Part shown: positions 8,037 to 11,184 of the stretch, one piece after another
Layout: each line of letters starts with the position of its first letter
How positions within the stretch are numbered: the first letter of the stretch is position 1
Origin: Verrucomicrobiota bacterium
GTDB lineage: Bacteria > Chlamydiota > Chlamydiia > Chlamydiales > Rhabdochlamydiaceae
Direction: 5' to 3'
DNA length: 11,184 bases
Assembly: GCA_903970455.1 (NCBI GenBank)
Contig: CAJCIW010000152.1
Location: 1-11,184, forward strand
The notes under the pieces: model-generated
Told to the model about the DNA's origin: nothing
What the model saw: only the letters and a program-made list of their open reading frames with translations
The model's database searches: none
Program-made: the position numbers and the translations under genes

Positions 8037-9062
8037 ATGATTGTGTTAGGAATTGAAAGTAGTTGCGACGAGACGGCATGCGCGATAGTGCGCGATGGCC
8101 GACAGGTCCTTGCGAATGTGATCAGCTCGCAAACCGACCTTCATGAAATTTATGGCGGTGTGTTTCCCGAGCTTGCCTGCCGAAGGCACCTGGATGTGCT
8201 CATCCCCGTAATGAAAGAAGCTTTGCGAACCGCCGCCCTTTCCTCTTCCCAAATCGACCTTGTCGCTGCAGCAAAAGGACCGGGGCTAATCGGCGCTCTT
8301 TTGATTGGGCTGAATGCAGCCAAAAGCCTGTCTTATGCTTGGAATGTTCCTTTTATCGGCGTCAACCATGTCGAAGCCCATCTTTATGCGGCCATGATGC
8401 CCCTGGACACCCCTCCCTTCCCCGCTTTGGGTGTCGTCGTCTCAGGGGGCCATACGTTTATTGTGAAAATCGAAGAAATCGGTACTTATCAGATGATCGG
8501 CACGACACAAGATGACGCTGTCGGCGAGGCATTCGATAAAGTGGGGACATTATTAGGACTCCCCTATCCAGGAGGTCCAAAAATAGAGGCCCTCGCCAAA
8601 ACAGGGAACCCTACCCGTTTTCCCTTTCGCGCTGGAAAGATCAAAAACAACCCTTGGGACTTTTCTTTTTCCGGCCTAAAGACCAATGTCTTGTACACCA
8701 TGAAAGGCCCAAATAGCGGAAAAAATTCCCCTTTAATTATTTCAGAGCAGGAAAAAGCGGATATCGCCGCTTCCTTTCAAGAAACAGCATTAAGAGATGT
8801 TGTTGGGAAAGCGATCGAAGCCGCCAAAAATTATGGGTGCCAAGCGATTTATTGCGGCGGCGGAGTGAGCAACAATCAACGATTAATAGCGCTTTTTATC
8901 GAACTCAGCTGCCCCCAGCCCGTCTACTACCCGCCTCCCCAGCTGACGCTGGACAATGCAGCGATGATCGCAGGTCTCGGGTTCCATCAATTCAAAAAAA
9001 ACCGGCAAGGGGATACGCTAGGCCTAGCGCCCATGACCAGGATCCCGCTCGGAGTTTCTTAG
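8037..9062 (+). CDS. tsaD: tRNA N6-threonylcarbamoyladenosine transferase TsaD (Kae1/Gcp/YgjD)
   Basis: TsaD transfers the threonylcarbamoyl group from threonylcarbamoyl-AMP to A37 of tRNAs that read ANN codons, acting with TsaB and TsaE; neither partner gene is in the window. This 341-residue protein has the usual length of about 335-345. It begins MIVLGIESSCDETACAIV, the canonical N-terminus, which fixes ATG at 8037. Metal-binding histidines are in GVNHVEAHLYA (His111 and His115). ASKHA-fold nucleotide motifs are VVSGGHTFIV (134-143), DDAVGEAFDKVG (159-170) with PYPGGPKIE (176-184), FSFSGLKTNV, and CGGGVSNNQRL, with the C-terminal metal Asp in LTLDNAAMIA. The stop TAG is made partly from the inverted-repeat element that follows. 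Confidence 0.96.
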   Translation: MIVLGIESSCDETACAIVRDGRQVLANVISSQTDLHEIYGGVFPELACRRHLDVLIPVMKEALRTAALSSSQIDLVAAAKGPGLIGALLIGLNAAKSLSYAWNVPFIGVNHVEAHLYAAMMPLDTPPFPALGVVVSGGHTFIVKIEEIGTYQMIGTTQDDAVGEAFDKVGTLLGLPYPGGPKIEALAKTGNPTRFPFRAGKIKNNPWDFSFSGLKTNVLYTMKGPNSGKNSPLIISEQEKADIAASFQETALRDVVGKAIEAAKNYGCQAIYCGGGVSNNQRLIALFIELSCPQPVYYPPPQLTLDNAAMIAGLGFHQFKKNRQGDTLGLAPMTRIPLGVS

Positions 9063-9211
9063 AGGATGTCTACACATTGAGGTTGAGTCGACTTTTCGAT
9101 TCTTTTTGTGGGGGTAGTATCAACTAGCGTATACTACCCCCGCAAAAAGAATCGAAAAGCGGCTCAAAAGAATCCAAAGACTCGACGAACCCTCACTTTG
9201 TAGACATCCTC
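9062..9211. mobile_element. 150-bp MITE-like inverted-repeat element with TTA target duplication
   Basis: Almost the whole gap between the convergent genes is one imperfect inverted repeat. The terminal 13 bases GAGGATGTCTACA (9062-9074) recur exactly inverted at 9199-9211. Pairing 9061-9091 with 9182-9212 gives 26 matches of 31. An inner stem pairs 9092-9120 with 9131-9159, 28 of 29 (the odd pair is T-G), around a 10-base loop (9121-9130). The right arm has an extra unpaired stretch of about 22 bases (9160-9181). TTA flanks both ends (9059-9061, 9212-9214), as expected for a 3-bp target duplication, which some IS5-family groups make at TNA sites. No coding capacity is seen, so it would need a transposase supplied in trans. 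It could also work as a bidirectional terminator or mRNA 3' stabiliser, though no T-run follows the stem. Confidence 0.65.
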
Positions 9212-11184
9212 TTAAGTTACCGCTGTTTTGCTTTTTGCCGCTTGGGCTTTTGCTTGCCAGAAATGGATAACCTGACCTGCAGTCAGGTGTAAATCCTTCA
9301 TGTAATTCGACAGTTCCAATTTGGTAGCAGGCGTTTTGCTAATCAGAATTTTTTCTTCGTAGGAATTTTTGTTCTCTTTGTAAACGCGCTTACCGTAGGC
9401 ATCTTGAAAGTGTTCTATAGGAATCTCATTTTCTAATTTTAAAATAGCGTTGAAGTTTCTTTTTGCTCTGAAATGCTTCAATTGTAAATGGAGCGCAACC
9501 CCTTTTTCGGGGCCAAGGCGTCTAATCAATTCCCCCTTCAGCCAGGATGCAATCGACTTTGCTGCACAACTGCCTCTTTCTTGAGATTGATGAAGCCGGC
9601 CTAATCGAGGTTCTGCCCCTTTTCCTTTCAGGTGGTGATTGATGTTTTCAACCACGTCAGCCATCCCGATTCTCTGATCCTTAGGTTGGATAAGCTTCAC
9701 CAAGAAATTGTGATCCAGAACCTTGGATTTCACAAGATAGCTTTTATGGGCATATTGACTTGAATCGGCCGGCAGTTCTCTAGGTTTCCTATTTTTAGCC
9801 CCTTTTTCGTCAGCTCCGGTATTAATGATCGTAAATAAACAGCATTCTTTTGATTCTCGAATAATTTCATAAATCACTGCATGCGTAGCAGTTCCTCCAA
9901 GAAATAGACACGATTCCCCAATCTGCAAATTCTGGATCTTACCTTCCATCATTTTAGCCTGCTCCACAGCTATTTTGCTATTTTTTCTGATTCTTTCAAA
10001 ACAGTTGGCATTTTGCAGCATCAAAGAACAATTCAAGAGAGCCTCTTTACCATTTTCATCGATCTCCTCATGATTTTCTAAAAAACTCACAATATCTTCA
10101 GAATAATATTGCGCCAATCGCTCTTGAGAAAATCCATTAAAATCAGGATGAAGATCTGGATAGGAATCCAATGTATTGATATAAAAATAATTCAAAGCAC
10201 TTTCAAGAAATTTATTTATCTTTTCTTTAACCACTTCTTTTATTACATTAGTTTGATTCGAGAGCGTCTCAGAAACAGTTTGTTCAAATTTCTCTGCACC
10301 TTTTTCTGGAGAAATCTCCTTAATCTTATTTAGGTCTTCATTAATGCAATTTTTTAACCTCTGCATATCCAATTCAAATTCAGATTGAACATGCTGAACT
10401 TTCGTAATCGAATTTAAAGACCCGTCGTCGGCTAAATTTCTTTCGGGAGCAGAAAGTGATTTTTTCAATTCGGTAAAATGTGCTTCTATTTGATCTATAT
10501 ACAACTGCGTAAAGGCTCGGGATGAACTATCCATATCAGAAGAATCCAACCCATTCGACTGAGTTAAGGTGCTCCAATTCTCAACGACTTCATGAAGGGA
10601 ATCGAGAAGGCCTTGTATTTTATCATCGCCCCGAGAATGATCGGTTTGATTAAAATCTGTCGATCTAATGCCTTTCTCAGTCATGATGATTTTTCTCCAT
10701 TCATTATTCTCATCTAAATCTATCACTGTTCCTGCGCGATAACCTCCGGAACCATCGAGATGCCAACTCAATCGGTTGTTTGAATTATCAGTCACGACAT
10801 AATCTGCATTGTTACATTTTATAGTAGTTGTTGACGGAGCAAATCCAAATGATTTCGTCGGTGTTAAATACCAATGAACATTGTCATATTTCGTTGGCTG
10901 ATTTAGTGGGCTATTTAGCAATAAAATATCAGACGGTCCGATTGCTGCTATCTTCAATATCATCGATGAGCTCCCTTGTATAGCGCCAACAATTATTTTT
11001 TCTTTACACTGTGGTTTTAATGTTCGTAGCTCTTCGACTGTTGTAACGTGACTATATGGGAAATCATAAATGATCTTCCACGAGAAAGAAAGTGACGACA
11101 ACGGTATTTCATGAACAATGCCCAATGAGAAGTCTGGAGGTAAATGCAAATTCACAATTGTTTCAAGTTTCTGAACATTCAGTT
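9212..11184 (-). CDS. Large protein of unknown family with a candidate His-Asn-Gln-Cys (clan CE-like) cysteine protease domain; 5' end outside window
   Basis: The frame stays open to the window edge (upstream residues read LNVQKLETIVNLHL). The GTG at 11155 has no ribosome site, so the true start is probably beyond the window. Residues are counted from that GTG (647 to the stop). Residues 1-165 look beta-rich and soluble. Residues 175-400 are mostly helical and charged, with coiled-coil character around 255-320. The C-terminal third holds GGTATHAVIYEI (His425), FTIINTGAD (Asn445) and HQSQERGSCAAKSIASWL (Gln525, Cys530), the last followed by helices. The order His, Asn, Gln, Cys, with Gln 5 residues before Cys, resembles clan CE peptidases and YopJ-like acyltransferases. 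No signal peptide or membrane segment is visible in the part present. A host-directed effector is plausible, but the enzyme assignment is inference. Confidence 0.85.
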   Translation of the reverse strand, partial: LNVQKLETIVNLHLPPDFSLGIVHEIPLSSLSFSWKIIYDFPYSHVTTVEELRTLKPQCKEKIIVGAIQGSSSMILKIAAIGPSDILLLNSPLNQPTKYDNVHWYLTPTKSFGFAPSTTTIKCNNADYVVTDNSNNRLSWHLDGSGGYRAGTVIDLDENNEWRKIIMTEKGIRSTDFNQTDHSRGDDKIQGLLDSLHEVVENWSTLTQSNGLDSSDMDSSSRAFTQLYIDQIEAHFTELKKSLSAPERNLADDGSLNSITKVQHVQSEFELDMQRLKNCINEDLNKIKEISPEKGAEKFEQTVSETLSNQTNVIKEVVKEKINKFLESALNYFYINTLDSYPDLHPDFNGFSQERLAQYYSEDIVSFLENHEEIDENGKEALLNCSLMLQNANCFERIRKNSKIAVEQAKMMEGKIQNLQIGESCLFLGGTATHAVIYEIIRESKECCLFTIINTGADEKGAKNRKPRELPADSSQYAHKSYLVKSKVLDHNFLVKLIQPKDQRIGMADVVENINHHLKGKGAEPRLGRLHQSQERGSCAAKSIASWLKGELIRRLGPEKGVALHLQLKHFRAKRNFNAILKLENEIPIEHFQDAYGKRVYKENKNSYEEKILISKTPATKLELSNYMKDLHLTAGQVIHFWQAKAQAAKSKTAVT

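Noticed and set aside
9061..9212. Plain bidirectional intrinsic terminator as the full explanation of the long hairpin
   Set aside because: The repeat is far longer than a terminator, has TTA direct repeats at its ends, and no T-run follows the stem on either strand. A terminator effect remains possible as a secondary role.
9061..9212. CRISPR-like repeats
   Set aside because: The similar units are an inverted pair plus one diverged tandem copy. There are no regularly spaced direct repeats and no cas genes.
10109..10333. 74-residue plus-strand frame at the A+T-rich end
   Set aside because: It is antisense to the large minus-strand gene, consists of low-complexity Ile/Lys/Phe codons, and has no ribosome site that I can support.

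Overview
The window looks like chromosomal DNA from a member of the Chlamydiae, most likely an environmental (amoeba- or arthropod-associated) lineage rather than Chlamydia itself. The main evidence is gene order: pyrG, ruvX/yqgF, zwf and pgl (devB) follow one another in Chlamydia, and the same order is kept here with extra genes inserted. Base composition is moderate for most of the window and becomes clearly A+T-richer in the last kilobase. The genus is an inference from recalled synteny and could not be checked by search.

Layout, left to right. Positions 1-1742 hold the 3' four-fifths of pyrG (CTP synthase) and ruvX, 3 bases apart, followed by two small hairpins. Positions 1806-3509 (minus strand) encode a 567-residue protein of unknown function: a long helical, coiled-coil-like core between two glycine-rich hydrophobic segments, and a soluble C-terminal part. 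It interrupts the pyrG-ruvX-zwf order and is transcribed against it. A 193-bp divergent intergenic region (3510-3702) carries good promoter candidates in both directions and a 9-bp inverted repeat around the minus-strand -35 element. Positions 3703-7123 are a tightly coupled operon, zwf-opcA-pgl, in which the reading frames overlap by 1 and 7 bases. It would make the oxidative branch of the pentose phosphate pathway from glucose-6-phosphate to 6-phosphogluconate, plus an OpcA-type G6PDH-associated protein. Positions 7127-7975 (minus) encode a TerC-family membrane protein. A short divergent spacer with a perfect 13-bp inverted repeat separates it from tsaD (8037-9062), which encodes the tRNA t6A-modification enzyme.

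The most interesting part is the right end. The gap between the convergent tsaD and last gene is filled by a 150-bp imperfect inverted repeat (9062-9211) flanked by a TTA direct repeat. It looks like a miniature inverted-repeat transposable element. Removing it together with one TTA copy leaves both flanking proteins unchanged, because the two stop codons would then share a single TTAA. Beyond it, the minus strand (9212 to the window edge) encodes a large protein of unknown family. Its C-terminal third carries His, Asn, Gln and Cys motifs in the order found in clan CE cysteine proteases and YopJ-like enzymes. That makes it a candidate secreted effector. The 567-residue protein is a second, weaker effector candidate.
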